DNA of 64,000 bases from an uncultured bacterium. GTDB taxonomy: Bacteria; Bacteroidota; Rhodothermia; Rhodothermales; UBA10348. Position numbers and translations under genes: made by a program. The stretch is taken from contig CALIKL010000010.1 of the NCBI GenBank assembly GCA_938018055.1, positions 1 to 64,000 on the forward strand. Direction: 5' to 3'. Below the pieces are notes generated by a model, which saw only the letters and a program-made list of their open reading frames with translations, ran no database searches and was not told the DNA's origin. This document shows, one piece after another, positions 1 through 9,226 of this stretch (position 1 is its first letter; every line of letters begins with the position of its first letter).

Positions 1-40
1 CCAACGGCCCGCTATTATTTCGTGTTGTCTGCCTGAATCG

Positions 41-739
41 TTAGACCGCCATGCCAGAACCGGCGAGGATGGACTCGAAAATCCGGGCGCCGTCCTCGTT
101 GCCCAGAATGCCTTCGGCGCAGCGCTCCGGGTGCGGCATCATGCCCAGCACATTACGCTCAGCATTGAGGATACCAGCGATATTGCGGGAGGCACCGTTG
201 GGGTTGGCTTCCTTCGTGATGTTGCCTTCCGAATCACAATAGCGGAATGCTACACGGTCCTCAGCTTCCAACTCGTCCAGCAGCTCCTCCGAGGCAAAGT
301 AATTGCCTTCGCCATGAGCGACGGGAATGCGAAGCACTTCGCCCTCGGTGAGGGCCCCGGTAAAGACGCTGTTGGACGTCTCGGTACGCAGGTGCACGTC
401 CTTGCACACAAAGCGCAGAGAATCGTTGTGCGTGAGCGCTCCAGGGAGCAGTCCTGACTCACACAGGATCTGGAAACCATTGCAGATGCCCATGACCAGT
501 CCACCTTGCCCGGCAAATCGGACTAAATCTTTCATAATGGGTGAAAAGCGCGCAATAGCGCCGCTTCGCAGATAATCGCCGTACGAGAACCCTCCCGGGA
601 CAATCACCAGGTCGACATCACCCAAATCACTCTCCTTGTGCCAGATGAAGCGGGCTTCATGTCCAAAAACGTGTTTGGCAACGTGGTAAGCGTCGTGGTC
701 GCAATTGGATCCGGGAAAAACGATGACGCCGAATTTCAT
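41..739 (-). CDS. purQ: Phosphoribosylformylglycinamidine synthase subunit PurQ
   Basis: This is the glutaminase subunit of FGAM synthase, which supplies ammonia for the fourth step of purine synthesis in the cytoplasm. The 232-residue protein is a class I glutamine amidotransferase. It begins [13 protein letters not shown], has the nucleophile elbow GICNGFQ (Cys about 86) and ends with the catalytic His/Glu pair in MPHPE (about 203 and 205). The length is normal for stand-alone PurQ. An upstream in-frame extension to 823 is possible but looks non-homologous, so I chose the ATG at 739. It is divergent from the creatininase gene with about 160 bp between them. No other pur gene is in the window. 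Confidence 0.95.
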   Translation of the reverse strand: MKFGVIVFPGSNCDHDAYHVAKHVFGHEARFIWHKESDLGDVDLVIVPGGFSYGDYLRSGAIARFSPIMKDLVRFAGQGGLVMGICNGFQILCESGLLPGALTHNDSLRFVCKDVHLRTETSNSVFTGALTEGEVLRIPVAHGEGNYFASEELLDELEAEDRVAFRYCDSEGNITKEANPNGASRNIAGILNAERNVLGMMPHPERCAEGILGNEDGARIFESILAGSGMAV

Positions 740-899
740 GACGTGGCTACGGTCTGGAGTTGCATATCGGGAAGGTCGAATATACGTCGGTCGGTCTGCC
801 AATCGAATGGTGGAATGACCCATTTCTGGTTCCGGATGAACAATTCACGCCGAACCGCTCATACATGATTAGATTCCCGCTCATCTATCCCGCATTCAC

Positions 900-1655
900 A
901 TGGAAGTCCGACTCACTCATCTGACCTGGAAAGATGTCCGCGAGCGCGACATCGAGGTGGTGGTCCTGCCCTGGGGAGCCACCGAAGCGCACAACACCCA
1001 TCTCCCTCACGCGACGGATTCGTGGCAAGCGGAGGGCATCGCACATTTGGCCGCCCGGAAAGCCGGCGAGCGCGGAGCGCGCGTCGTGGTACTGCCCACC
1101 GTTCCGTTCGGCGTTCATACCCAGCAGGCCGACCTGCCCCTGACGCTGAACGTAAATCCATCTACGCAATCCCTCCTGCTGGCTGACCTCATCCAGTCGG
1201 TAGAAGATGCAGGCGTTGCAAAGATGGTCATCGTCAACGGACACGGCGCCAATGACTTCAAGCAGATGCTGCGAGAACTTCAGGCCGCAACGCCGGTCTT
1301 CCTGTGTCAATGCAATTGGTGGACACTTGGCGATGCATCCCACGTTTTTGATGAGCCCGGGGATCATGCAGGCGAGCTGGAAACGAGCGTGATGATGCAC
1401 TTTCACGCGGATACGGTTCGCCCCCTCAGCGAAGCCGGTCCCGGATCAGAGCGGACATTTCGCATAAAAGCATTGCGGGATCGTCGCGTCTGGGCTCCTC
1501 GCCAATGGTCTTCGGTTACAGAAGACACCGGTGTTGGTAACCCGCAGCATGCAAGCGCAGACAAAGGCCGACGGTTCGTCGAGCAGGTGACGGAGGAACT
1601 CGCCGAATTCCTGCTTGAACTGGATCGGGCTGACCCATCGGGTCTTTACGCATGA
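900..1655 (+). CDS. Creatininase family protein
   Basis: This is a metal-dependent amidohydrolase of the creatininase superfamily (creatinine amidohydrolase, MftE-like and FAPy-deformylase-like members). The 251-residue protein has the family motifs. They are the N-terminal metal site in PWGATEAH, NTHLP and TD (Glu29, His31, His34, Asp40 as metal-ligand candidates), a central NGHGAN motif, and a C-terminal HAGELETS motif. The substrate cannot be read from the sequence. It lies 76 bp upstream of the DUF58 gene, in the place where many Bat operons carry a MoxR ATPase, so it may share their transcript. Purine-related deformylase activity is conceivable because purQ is divergent from it, but that is only a guess. 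Confidence 0.85.
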   Translation: MEVRLTHLTWKDVRERDIEVVVLPWGATEAHNTHLPHATDSWQAEGIAHLAARKAGERGARVVVLPTVPFGVHTQQADLPLTLNVNPSTQSLLLADLIQSVEDAGVAKMVIVNGHGANDFKQMLRELQAATPVFLCQCNWWTLGDASHVFDEPGDHAGELETSVMMHFHADTVRPLSEAGPGSERTFRIKALRDRRVWAPRQWSSVTEDTGVGNPQHASADKGRRFVEQVTEELAEFLLELDRADPSGLYA

Positions 1656-1731
1656 TTCATCGTGGATAGGCACAACATCCCGGACATTGGATCGTTGTAC
1701 GGGTCACTGCATGAAACCGCCCTGATGGCGC

Positions 1732-2613
1732 ATGATTCCCAAGGAGTTATTCAAGCGAATCCGGCAGATCGAAATCCGAACCAAGGGTCTCGTGAGCAAC
1801 ATCTTTGGAGGAGAATACCATTCTGCCTTCAAGGGGACCGGTATGGACTTCGCAGAAGTGAGGCCATACCAGTTCGGGGATGATGTCCGGAACATCGATT
1901 GGAATGTCTCGGCCCGCTATCCGGAAACGTTCATAAAGGTGTTCGAAGAGGAACGTGAGCAGACGGTAATTCTGGCTGTTGATGTGTCTGGATCAGAGGA
2001 TTTCGCGTCGGCCAGTGCGTACAAGCGGGAGATCGCGGCTGAAATCTGTGCGGTTGTCGCCTTTTCTGCTATTCAAAACAACGACAAAGTGGGATTGCTG
2101 TTGTTTTCAGATCAAGTCGAACTTTTTGTCCCTCCAAAGAAGGGGCGCAAACACGTGCTTCGACTCATACGGGACCTCTTTGCGCATGAACAACAGTCGA
2201 CAGGAACTGATCTGAAAGTGGCACTCAACCACCTGGTGCATGTGCTGCATCGACGCTCAATCGTGATGCTCATGTCCGATTTCATGGATGAAGGTTTCGA
2301 GCCTTCTCTCCGTGCGGTATCCCGCAGGCATGACACGATTGCTGTTCATTTGACGGATCCCGTAGAAAGTGAATTGCCCGAAGTCGGCCTCATGGAAGTG
2401 ACCGACGCAGAATCCGGTGAACGCGTGCTCATAGACACGTCTGATGAGAGTGTTCGGAGCATGTATGAGCAGGAGGCACGTTCACGTGAGCTGGCATTGA
2501 CGCGCATGTTTCGGCGCCTGAAAGTGGATACCATCCCCATTGTTACGGATGAAGGATACGTCGATCCGCTGATCCGCTTTTTCCGACAGCGTAACCGCAT
2601 GATTAACGCCTGA
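1732..2613 (+). CDS. DUF58 domain protein of the Bat operon
   Basis: This cytoplasmic DUF58-family protein has 293 residues and no membrane segment. It carries the family signature around GTGMDFAEVRPYQFGDDVR, followed by NIDWNVSAR. The second half has a von Willebrand-A-like core starting at LAVDVSGSED, a MIDAS-like DxSxS variant. DUF58 proteins normally accompany MoxR ATPases and BatA/BatB VWA proteins in envelope stress or chaperone-like complexes. It is followed after 4 bp by a BatD-like gene and then batA-batE, all on the same strand and tightly packed. No moxR is seen upstream within the window. Confidence 0.9.
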   Translation: MIPKELFKRIRQIEIRTKGLVSNIFGGEYHSAFKGTGMDFAEVRPYQFGDDVRNIDWNVSARYPETFIKVFEEEREQTVILAVDVSGSEDFASASAYKREIAAEICAVVAFSAIQNNDKVGLLLFSDQVELFVPPKKGRKHVLRLIRDLFAHEQQSTGTDLKVALNHLVHVLHRRSIVMLMSDFMDEGFEPSLRAVSRRHDTIAVHLTDPVESELPEVGLMEVTDAESGERVLIDTSDESVRSMYEQEARSRELALTRMFRRLKVDTIPIVTDEGYVDPLIRFFRQRNRMINA

Positions 2614-2617
2614 ACCA

Positions 2618-3667
2618 GTGAAGTCTCTGAGACTGCATATCGTCTTCGTTTTCGCGCTGGGCCTGGCCATTGATGTGTCGGCACAGCAATTCGAAACGCA
2701 TTTGTCTGCGGATTCTGTCACGGTCGGAGACCGATTTGAAATGACGGTGGTCATCGGCCACGATGGGACCAGAAATCCGATCTTCCCGCACCTTCTCCTT
2801 CCAGATTCATTACAGGGAAATGCCGTTTTCGCTTTGGGAGATTTCGAAATCCTCGGCGTGAACACATCCGGTGGTCGTGACTGGCCTGGTGGGGGCCGGA
2901 TTGACTCCGTCATTTACGAAGTCACGACGTTTGCTTTGGATACAGCAAGAGTAGCCGGCATACCTGTTGGGCTTGCAGCCACGAGTGACACGCTGCGTGC
3001 CATGGCGCCTCCCGCCTTCCTTCGTATCGGCTCACTGGTTCCGGAAGATGCAACCGAGTTGCAGGATCTAGCCGAACTGGCCTCGTTTGAACATTCCTGG
3101 TGGCCGTGGATTGTGGGTCTACTCGCTCTGGCCGGAGTGCTTTATGGTCTATGGCGCTGGCGTAATCAGGAGGAGGAAGAGCCAGCTGTCACGGAGGCAC
3201 CAGTACCAGCTATTCCGCCCTATCAGGAGGCTATCAACCGCCTCTCGCAGCTGCAACAGAGCGCTTTGTCCGATCCCGACCAGATCAAGCCCTTCTATGT
3301 CGAATTGACCGATATCCTGCGGACCTATGTAGGTCGCCGAACGCATGTCCCTGCTTTGGAAACCACCACCCGGGAGCTACTCACCCGACTTCGGACGTCG
3401 TCTTCAGGTCACGTATTGCCCGATGATATCCTCCGTGAGATCGATCATGTCCTCACCCATTCCGATCTGGTCAAGTTTGCTGATCTGCGACCCATCCTGG
3501 AACAGACCCGCGAAATGGTTGATGAGACGCGCCACGTGATTGAAGGTACCGAGTCTGCCTATCGAGAAGAAGATCAGCGGCGAGAACGCGAACGACAGGC
3601 TGCACTAGAAGCAGCCCGCTACGCGCCGGCTGGCGCGGATGCGGTAGAAGAACCCGAGGAGGTCTGA
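2618..3667 (+). CDS. BatD-like / DUF4381-type membrane-anchored protein
   Basis: This 349-residue protein starts with GTG, 4 bp after the DUF58 stop. It has a signal peptide (residues 1-22, ending VSAQQ), a beta-rich periplasmic domain to about residue 155, one transmembrane helix at about 160-182 (WWPWIVGLLALAGVLYGLW), and a charged cytoplasmic tail with conserved-looking helices around LTDILRTYVGRR. The layout matches the short BatD-like or DUF4381 proteins found between DUF58 and BatA in Bacteroidota Bat operons. It probably docks the VWA proteins at the membrane. The last ~40 residues are rich in R, E and A. The exact family is inferred from order and topology rather than from catalytic motifs. 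Confidence 0.75.
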   Translation: MKSLRLHIVFVFALGLAIDVSAQQFETHLSADSVTVGDRFEMTVVIGHDGTRNPIFPHLLLPDSLQGNAVFALGDFEILGVNTSGGRDWPGGGRIDSVIYEVTTFALDTARVAGIPVGLAATSDTLRAMAPPAFLRIGSLVPEDATELQDLAELASFEHSWWPWIVGLLALAGVLYGLWRWRNQEEEEPAVTEAPVPAIPPYQEAINRLSQLQQSALSDPDQIKPFYVELTDILRTYVGRRTHVPALETTTRELLTRLRTSSSGHVLPDDILREIDHVLTHSDLVKFADLRPILEQTREMVDETRHVIEGTESAYREEDQRRERERQAALEAARYAPAGADAVEEPEEV

Positions 3668-3668
3668 C

Positions 3669-4652
3669 ATGGACTTTGCTCAACCTCTCTGGTTGCTTTT
3701 GCTCCTGCTGGTTCCCCTGGCCGGTTGGCAGTCGTGGCGCTCGACACGGTCTCGTCCGCCCATGCGATTTTCGACGACGGCGGCAGCACGCGCAGCGGGT
3801 CCTTCGCTTCGCGTGCGACTACGTTTCCTACCGACGCTGCTGCGTGTGGCGGGCCTGTCCTTGGCCATAATTGCCATGGCACGTCCCCAAGACCGAAATG
3901 TCATTCGTGAGCAGTTTGCCGAGGGAGTGGATATCATGATGGTGCTCGATACGAGTACTTCCATGCGCGCCGAAGACTTTACACCCAATCGCTTCGAGGC
4001 TGCCAAGAACGTAGGAGCCGACTTCATTTCCGGCCGCACGTCGGACCGGGTGGGCTTGATCGTCTTTGCAGCCAATGCCTATACGCAGGCGCCGCTCACG
4101 CTGGATTACACATTCCTCCAATCCATGTTGACGGAAGTGGAAGTTGGGGTGATTGAGGATGGAACGGCTATAGGTACGGCACTGGCGATGGCCGTGAACC
4201 GACTGAAAGACACCGAGGCTAAAAGCAAAGTCATCATCCTGCTGACGGATGGGCAGAACAATCGGGGCGAGCTGAGCCCAGAGACGGCTGCCGAGGTTGC
4301 GCGAACGCTTGGCGTACGCATTTACGCCATTGGAGTCGGACAACATGGAGAGGCCCCTTTTGTGGTGGATCATCCATTTGCCGGCCGTCAGCGACGCATG
4401 GTCCCCGTGGAGATTGACGAAGAAATGCTGCAAGCCGTGGCAGACATGACCGGGGGACAATACTTCCGGGCTACGAATAACCGGGCCCTGCGCGAGATAT
4501 ATGACGAGATAGGCGAACTCGAGCGCACGAAGATCGAGGAACGCAGCTATATTGACTATGAAGAGCGTTACGCCTCATTCCTCTTCCCTGGCCTGCTGCT
4601 ACTGCTGATGGACATCCTGCTGGCTACCACGCTATTCCGGAGGTTTCCCTGA
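3669..4652 (+). CDS. batA: BatA, von Willebrand factor A domain protein
   Basis: This is an inner-membrane VWA protein of the Bat (aerotolerance) system. It has 327 residues, two N-terminal membrane segments (LWLLLLLLVPLAGW and a second near residue 55-75), and a VWA domain from about 88 to 275 with a MIDAS motif DTSTS followed by MRAEDF. A second metal-site threonine lies in EDGTAIGTA and the Asp in LLTDG. A C-terminal membrane helix ends the protein. Its ATG lies 1 bp after the previous stop, and its stop overlaps batB (TGATG), which suggests translational coupling. The intact MIDAS suggests a metal-dependent adhesion or assembly role in the periplasm. Confidence 0.92.
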   Translation: MDFAQPLWLLLLLLVPLAGWQSWRSTRSRPPMRFSTTAAARAAGPSLRVRLRFLPTLLRVAGLSLAIIAMARPQDRNVIREQFAEGVDIMMVLDTSTSMRAEDFTPNRFEAAKNVGADFISGRTSDRVGLIVFAANAYTQAPLTLDYTFLQSMLTEVEVGVIEDGTAIGTALAMAVNRLKDTEAKSKVIILLTDGQNNRGELSPETAAEVARTLGVRIYAIGVGQHGEAPFVVDHPFAGRQRRMVPVEIDEEMLQAVADMTGGQYFRATNNRALREIYDEIGELERTKIEERSYIDYEERYASFLFPGLLLLLMDILLATTLFRRFP

Positions 4653-5701
4653 TGGAGTGGCTGAATCCGCAATATGTCTGGACGCTGGTCCTCATCCCCT
4701 TTGTGATCGGACTGTTCCTGCTGGCGGCCTTTCGCCGTCGACAGCTTGCCGAGCGATTTGGTACGCTTGCGTCAATAACGCGTCTCGCTGGCAATCTCAG
4801 TCTGCGCCGTCGTCGGTGGAAAGCCGCAATGAAGACGCTGGGGATTGCCTTGATTGTTCTGGCTCTGATCGGCCCACGATTTGGCACGCGCCTGAAAGAA
4901 GTCACCCGGGAAGGTATCGACCTCGTAATAGCTCTGGACGTTTCTGCGTCGATGATGGCTGAGGATCTGGCTCCAAACCGGCTCGATCGTGCCCGCAACG
5001 AAATCAAGAATCTTCTGGGCGACATGGATGGGGATCGGGTTGCTCTGGTCACATTCGCCGGCGATGCCTTCATCCAGTGTCCGCTGACGACGGATTATGG
5101 TGCTCTACGGCTCTTTCTGGATGTAGCCGATCCATCCCTCATTCCGACCCCGGGCACTGATTTAAGTACCGCCCTGGAGATGGCATTGCAGGCATTTGAA
5201 GCGCCATCAGGTACACCCGATGATGAGGTTCGCACACGTGCGATCCTGTTTGTCTCGGATGGTGAAAACCACATTGCTGAATTGGAAACCATCCTGCAGG
5301 ATGCTCGCAGCGAAGGAGTCGTGATATATGCCGCTGGCATAGGTGAAACTGAAGGGGCCCCCATTCCTGTATACCGGAACGGGCGTCGGGTCGACTGGAA
5401 AAAGGATCGCACCGGAGCTGTGGTGACTACCCGTTTGGAAGAGGAAGTCCTCCAGGAGCTTGCGCAGGACGGGGCTTATTTCCGAGTTGCCCGGACGTCT
5501 AGCTCCCTGCCTCGAATCACGGCCGCCCTCGACCAGTTGGATCAGACCACCTTTGGCCAAGAGGAATTTGAGGATTACGAAGAACGCTTCCAATGGCCGC
5601 TTCTGCTGGGTTTACTCCTCTTGTTTGGAGAGTGGATGACGCCAGAGCAGAAACGGAGTACTGACAGTCGCCGTTTCAATAGCGGCGATGATTTTGCGTG
5701 A
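4652..5701 (+). CDS. batB: BatB, von Willebrand factor A domain protein
   Basis: This is the second VWA protein of the Bat operon, with 349 residues and the same plan as BatA: two N-terminal membrane helices, a VWA domain with intact MIDAS DVSAS followed by MMAEDL, the motif PGTDLSTAL, FVSDGENH, and a C-terminal helix near residue 320-335. The two VWA proteins align throughout and probably arose by duplication. The start codon overlaps the batA stop by one base. The C-terminus (about 20 residues after the last helix) is polar and likely cytoplasmic. BatA/BatB pairs are thought to form a membrane complex with the TPR proteins BatC and BatE. Confidence 0.92.
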   Translation: MEWLNPQYVWTLVLIPFVIGLFLLAAFRRRQLAERFGTLASITRLAGNLSLRRRRWKAAMKTLGIALIVLALIGPRFGTRLKEVTREGIDLVIALDVSASMMAEDLAPNRLDRARNEIKNLLGDMDGDRVALVTFAGDAFIQCPLTTDYGALRLFLDVADPSLIPTPGTDLSTALEMALQAFEAPSGTPDDEVRTRAILFVSDGENHIAELETILQDARSEGVVIYAAGIGETEGAPIPVYRNGRRVDWKKDRTGAVVTTRLEEEVLQELAQDGAYFRVARTSSSLPRITAALDQLDQTTFGQEEFEDYEERFQWPLLLGLLLLFGEWMTPEQKRSTDSRRFNSGDDFA

Positions 5702-5741
5702 TCGGGGACAAAGTAGTCCCAAAGACACCTGACAACACTTC

Positions 5742-6500
5742 ATGAAACCCCTTCTTTTCATACTTCTGGCATTCCTGATGGCAGGTCCTGGTGACGGCAA
5801 AAAGAAAGGTCGGCAGGGCAATGCATTGTATACGCAAGAGCAGTATGAAGAGGCAGCCGCCAAGTATCGCGAGGGCATTGTTTCCGTTCAAGAGGATGGC
5901 TTCGGGGCCGTCCATAGCAGATTGCTCAACAATCTGGGCGCGGCACTGTATCGCTCCGGAGACGCCGAACAGGCGAGCATCGCTTTTTCCAGCGCGGCTT
6001 CCATGGCACTCGGTACCGAAGATCTCGTTCGGGCAAGCTACAATGCCGGAAACGCCGCCTACCGGACTCAGCAGTTGGAGCAGTCGCTGGAGCACTACCG
6101 CCGAGCCTTGCTGAATGACCCTTCCAATCAAGACGCCAAATTCAACTACGAATTCGTCAAGCGTCAACTTGAAGAGCAACAGGACAATCAGCAGGACCAG
6201 GAGAATCAAGAGAATCAGGACCAGCAGAACCAGGACGGTGAGCAGAACGAGAACAACGAACAGCAGCAGGACGAACAGGAACAGAATTCCCAGGATCAGG
6301 GAGACCAACAAGAACAGGAACAGGAACAGGAACAGGATCAGCAGCAGCAACAGCAACAGCAGGATCGCGACGATCCTACGCAGCTAAGCGAAGAGGAAGC
6401 CCAACGGATTCTACAAGCGCTCGAGAACGAAGAAGAGCAGCTTTTAAGACAGGTCCAGAAAATGAAGACCCGCCCCCGTCGGGTAGAGAAGGATTGGTAG
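5742..6500 (+). CDS. batC: BatC, TPR protein with Gln/Glu/Asn/Asp-rich region
   Basis: This 252-residue protein has a short signal-like N-terminus (PLLFILLAFLMAG). TPR repeats cover about residues 25-140 (motifs such as GNALYTQEQYEEAAAKY and NLGAALYRSGDAEQA). A low-complexity block rich in Q, E, N and D follows at about 145-207, and then a charged helix, EEEQLLRQVQ. This matches BatC of Bacteroidota Bat operons, which has TPRs and an acidic, glutamine-rich linker. It is expected to be periplasmic or membrane-associated, bridging BatA/BatB. The CAG/GAC/GAA-type repeats make the region prone to slippage. It follows batB after 40 bp. Confidence 0.88.
   Translation: MKPLLFILLAFLMAGPGDGKKKGRQGNALYTQEQYEEAAAKYREGIVSVQEDGFGAVHSRLLNNLGAALYRSGDAEQASIAFSSAASMALGTEDLVRASYNAGNAAYRTQQLEQSLEHYRRALLNDPSNQDAKFNYEFVKRQLEEQQDNQQDQENQENQDQQNQDGEQNENNEQQQDEQEQNSQDQGDQQEQEQEQEQDQQQQQQQQDRDDPTQLSEEEAQRILQALENEEEQLLRQVQKMKTRPRRVEKDW
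6176..6366 (+). repeat. CAG/GAA/GAC/AAC codon repeat inside batC
   Basis: This is an imperfect trinucleotide-rich tract encoding a Gln/Glu/Asn/Asp run. It includes short perfect arrays of CAGGAA near 6310-6340 and CAGCAGCAACAG-type arrays near 6340-6362. It is in frame and presumably encodes a flexible acidic linker. Length variation between strains would be expected. Confidence 0.85.
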
Positions 6501-6502
6501 TC

Positions 6503-8389
6503 GTGAAGGAACTCGCAGGCCGCACATTGGGGACGCGATCAGTATCAGGTGCCATCGCACTTTTGCTCTTCGCTTTGGTTGGCGCTTCGTCTGTTGTGGC
6601 GCGCCAGGTAGACGTACACGCTTCCGTCGATGCTACGACCATCGGAACGGAAGAGAGCGTCACATTGACCATTACCATTGATGGATCCGATGGCTCAGAT
6701 GTGCAGGTGCCACAGCCGCCCGATGCAGTGGGCCTGATCCTCCTTCAAACCATCCCGCGGACCCAGCAGAGCGTTTCGATCATCAACGGAGAGATGAGTC
6801 GGAGTTTTGGCTATTCGTGGGCATACCGGCCAACGGGACAGGGGACGGCGCGTATTGAAGCCTCCACAGTGCGAGTCAAAGATCGCGAATATCATACACA
6901 GCCCATCCAGGTTCAGGTCGTCCCCCAGGATCAGCGTCCTGCACGAGCTCGCCGGACCGATCCATTTGCTGGTGCATTCCGGTCCCCTTTTACTCCCCAA
7001 CCGACGGAACCAGCTCCGGAACCGGACGAATCAGACTTGTTCATCCGAGCCGTGCCCAGTCAGCGTTCAGCATGGCAGAATGAGCAGGTCGTGATTGAAT
7101 ACCGTCTGTTCTTCAGGGAAGGGATTCAGCTGAGGCAAAGCCGCTTGACGGACTCATGGGATGCCGAAGGATTCTGGCGTGAGGAATTGGAGGTAGAAAC
7201 CCGTCCTGTCCCGCGCATCATCATTGAAAATGGATTGCGTTACAATACCATCGTATTGAAACGAGCCGCCGTATTTCCGACACGGGCGGGAGACCTGTCG
7301 GTGGATCCGTTGAAAATTGAAAGTGAGGCCATGTTGCCTTTCGGGTCCCGAGATCCGTTCCGCTCCCTCTTTGCCATGCAGACCCGGTTCACACCTGTGA
7401 TGCTGGCATCACCCGAGGTGACGGTTGCTTCCCGTCCTCTTCCCGACGGCGCTCCTGACTGGTTCAATGGAGCGGTTGGTTCCTATGCGATGACCGTCAA
7501 ACCCGATCGGACCTCGCTCGAAGTGGGCGAGTCCATGCAGATTTCTGTTACGGTGACGGGGCGGGGTAACCTGGCTACCATGGATGCTCCTATTCTTGAT
7601 GTCCCGGCCGCATTTGACGTGTATGACCCCGACGTTTCCACGTTACTTGATCGTTCCGGTGCTCGTCTCACGGGCAGCAAGACGTTTCGGTACATCCTTA
7701 TCCCACGTACAAACGGGGCCTTCGAAATTCCTCCGATTACCTTTTCGTGGTTCGATCCGGGTGCCGGAGTGTATCGCACCTCAAAATCGAATGCCATTCC
7801 TGTATCGGTCACCGGCACGGCTACCTCTCCACTTTCCGTGACGTCTACTACAAACGGTATGCCCGTGGATGACTTCGCACCCCTGTTTACGACGTCCGAA
7901 AACTGGGTTGCCACAACGCGGGCACCCTTGCATACCCGGTGGTGGGCTTGGTCACTCATTCTCCTTCCACTCGTCGGCATGGGGGTTGTTCAGGTTTGGC
8001 GTCGGCACCAAACCCGTCTGGTTCGTGATCCGCGGTGGGCCCGAGGCCGTCGCGCGCATCCACTGAGCCGCAAACACCTCAAACAAGCCATGGAGCTTCT
8101 CCAATCCGGCAATACCAAGGGATATTTTGAGGAAGTGGAGCGTGCCGTTCTTGGGTTCATTGGAAACCGACTCGACATTGCAGAAAAAGGACTTACCCGT
8201 CCGCAGCTCGACGAGCTTCTCTCGAAGAGAGGTGCAAGCGAATCGCTTCGCCTCCGCCTGAAATCGCTTCTCGATCTGTGTGATCGGGGACGCTTTGCCC
8301 CCGCCTCGTTCTCTCCGGAGAACAAGGAATCAGCCTTTGATGACGCATCAGAGCTCATCCCCGATCTCGACGAGTACCTTGATTCATGA
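6503..8389 (+). CDS. batD: BatD family protein
   Basis: This 628-residue protein is BatD. It has a signal peptide (about residues 1-36, ending VVARQ), several immunoglobulin-like beta domains in the periplasm (to about residue 475), one membrane helix (WWAWSLILLPLVGMGVVQVW, about 479-500), and a cytoplasmic helical tail with TPR-like character. The GTG at 6503 is preferred over an upstream TTG, because the Lys-rich start then leads straight into the hydrophobic core; it lies 2 bp after the batC stop. The PQPPDAVGL and QTIPRTQQS region is typical of BatD. It likely binds or presents envelope substrates to the BatA/BatB complex. The stop overlaps batE by 4 bp (ATGA). Confidence 0.88.
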   Translation: MKELAGRTLGTRSVSGAIALLLFALVGASSVVARQVDVHASVDATTIGTEESVTLTITIDGSDGSDVQVPQPPDAVGLILLQTIPRTQQSVSIINGEMSRSFGYSWAYRPTGQGTARIEASTVRVKDREYHTQPIQVQVVPQDQRPARARRTDPFAGAFRSPFTPQPTEPAPEPDESDLFIRAVPSQRSAWQNEQVVIEYRLFFREGIQLRQSRLTDSWDAEGFWREELEVETRPVPRIIIENGLRYNTIVLKRAAVFPTRAGDLSVDPLKIESEAMLPFGSRDPFRSLFAMQTRFTPVMLASPEVTVASRPLPDGAPDWFNGAVGSYAMTVKPDRTSLEVGESMQISVTVTGRGNLATMDAPILDVPAAFDVYDPDVSTLLDRSGARLTGSKTFRYILIPRTNGAFEIPPITFSWFDPGAGVYRTSKSNAIPVSVTGTATSPLSVTSTTNGMPVDDFAPLFTTSENWVATTRAPLHTRWWAWSLILLPLVGMGVVQVWRRHQTRLVRDPRWARGRRAHPLSRKHLKQAMELLQSGNTKGYFEEVERAVLGFIGNRLDIAEKGLTRPQLDELLSKRGASESLRLRLKSLLDLCDRGRFAPASFSPENKESAFDDASELIPDLDEYLDS

Positions 8390-9144
8390 TGCGGAATCTC
8401 TTCATAGCCATGCTGCTGCTCGGCGCAACGTATTCCGCTCGGGCGCAAGATGTCGATGCTGTTCGACTGTTTGACGAAGGCACAGCAGCCCTGATGGACG
8501 GGCAATTTCAGGACGCGCTACGCTCATTTACCGCGGCAGAGCAGTCCGGCTGGGCCTCAGGTGCACTCTTCTACAATACGGGGTTGGCCTACTATCGTCT
8601 GGATGAACTCGGGCAAGCCATTCGCTATTTGGAGAAAGCTCGGTTACTCAACCCGGAGGACCCACGCATTGAACACTCACTCGCAGTAGCAGAACGTCGC
8701 CAAAGAGACCAATTTTCCGTTCTTCCCAAACCGTTCTGGAAGAAAGCGCAACAAGGATTGGTGCGGATTATCCCGCTACAATGGGCCTTTCTTATCGGCT
8801 TGATGTGCTGGATGGCGTTTGTGGCAGGATGGACGGCCAAAACGGTTCGTGCCCTTGATGGCGAGTGGTACCGTCGAGGTCGCCAGGCAGCTTTGATTGC
8901 GGGTTTGTTTCTGATCTCACACGCCATGGCATCCTCTATCGTGCCGGCTTTCCCGGACCGTTCGGTAGTGCTGGAAGAGACGCTTGTGCTGCGAGAACAA
9001 GCGAGTGATGAGGCAACGGCGATCCTCGAAGTACACGAAGGACTCATTGTCGAAGTCCGGGCAGAGGCGACCAACTGGGCGCTCGTAAAGATTCCAAACG
9101 GTACACGAGGCTGGGTACCTTCAGCAGGACTCGGCGATATCTGA
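8386..9144 (+). CDS. batE: BatE, TPR and SH3-like protein
   Basis: This last gene of the Bat operon encodes 252 residues: a signal peptide (to about 21, ARAQDV), TPR repeats at about 22-105 (GALFYNTGLAYYRLDELGQA), two membrane helices (about 127-147 and 165-185), and a C-terminal bacterial SH3-like domain (about 195-252) with VLREQASDEATAILEVHEG and the ending TRGWVPSAG. It overlaps batD by 4 bp. The TPR/SH3 arrangement matches BatE of Bacteroidota. The SH3 module suggests binding to peptidoglycan or to partner proteins in the envelope. Confidence 0.88.
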   Translation: MMRNLFIAMLLLGATYSARAQDVDAVRLFDEGTAALMDGQFQDALRSFTAAEQSGWASGALFYNTGLAYYRLDELGQAIRYLEKARLLNPEDPRIEHSLAVAERRQRDQFSVLPKPFWKKAQQGLVRIIPLQWAFLIGLMCWMAFVAGWTAKTVRALDGEWYRRGRQAALIAGLFLISHAMASSIVPAFPDRSVVLEETLVLREQASDEATAILEVHEGLIVEVRAEATNWALVKIPNGTRGWVPSAGLGDI

Positions 9145-9226
9145 TGGTATCCGTATCTTCGGACCCCCGATCATGGCTGCGCACGACAGCCCCCTGCTCT
9201 CCGACCATTCCTGGCGACTCCTGACC

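Noticed and set aside
6176-6366. CRISPR-like or tandem DNA repeat
   Set aside because: The repetition is trinucleotide, in frame, and encodes a Gln/Glu/Asn/Asp tract of BatC.
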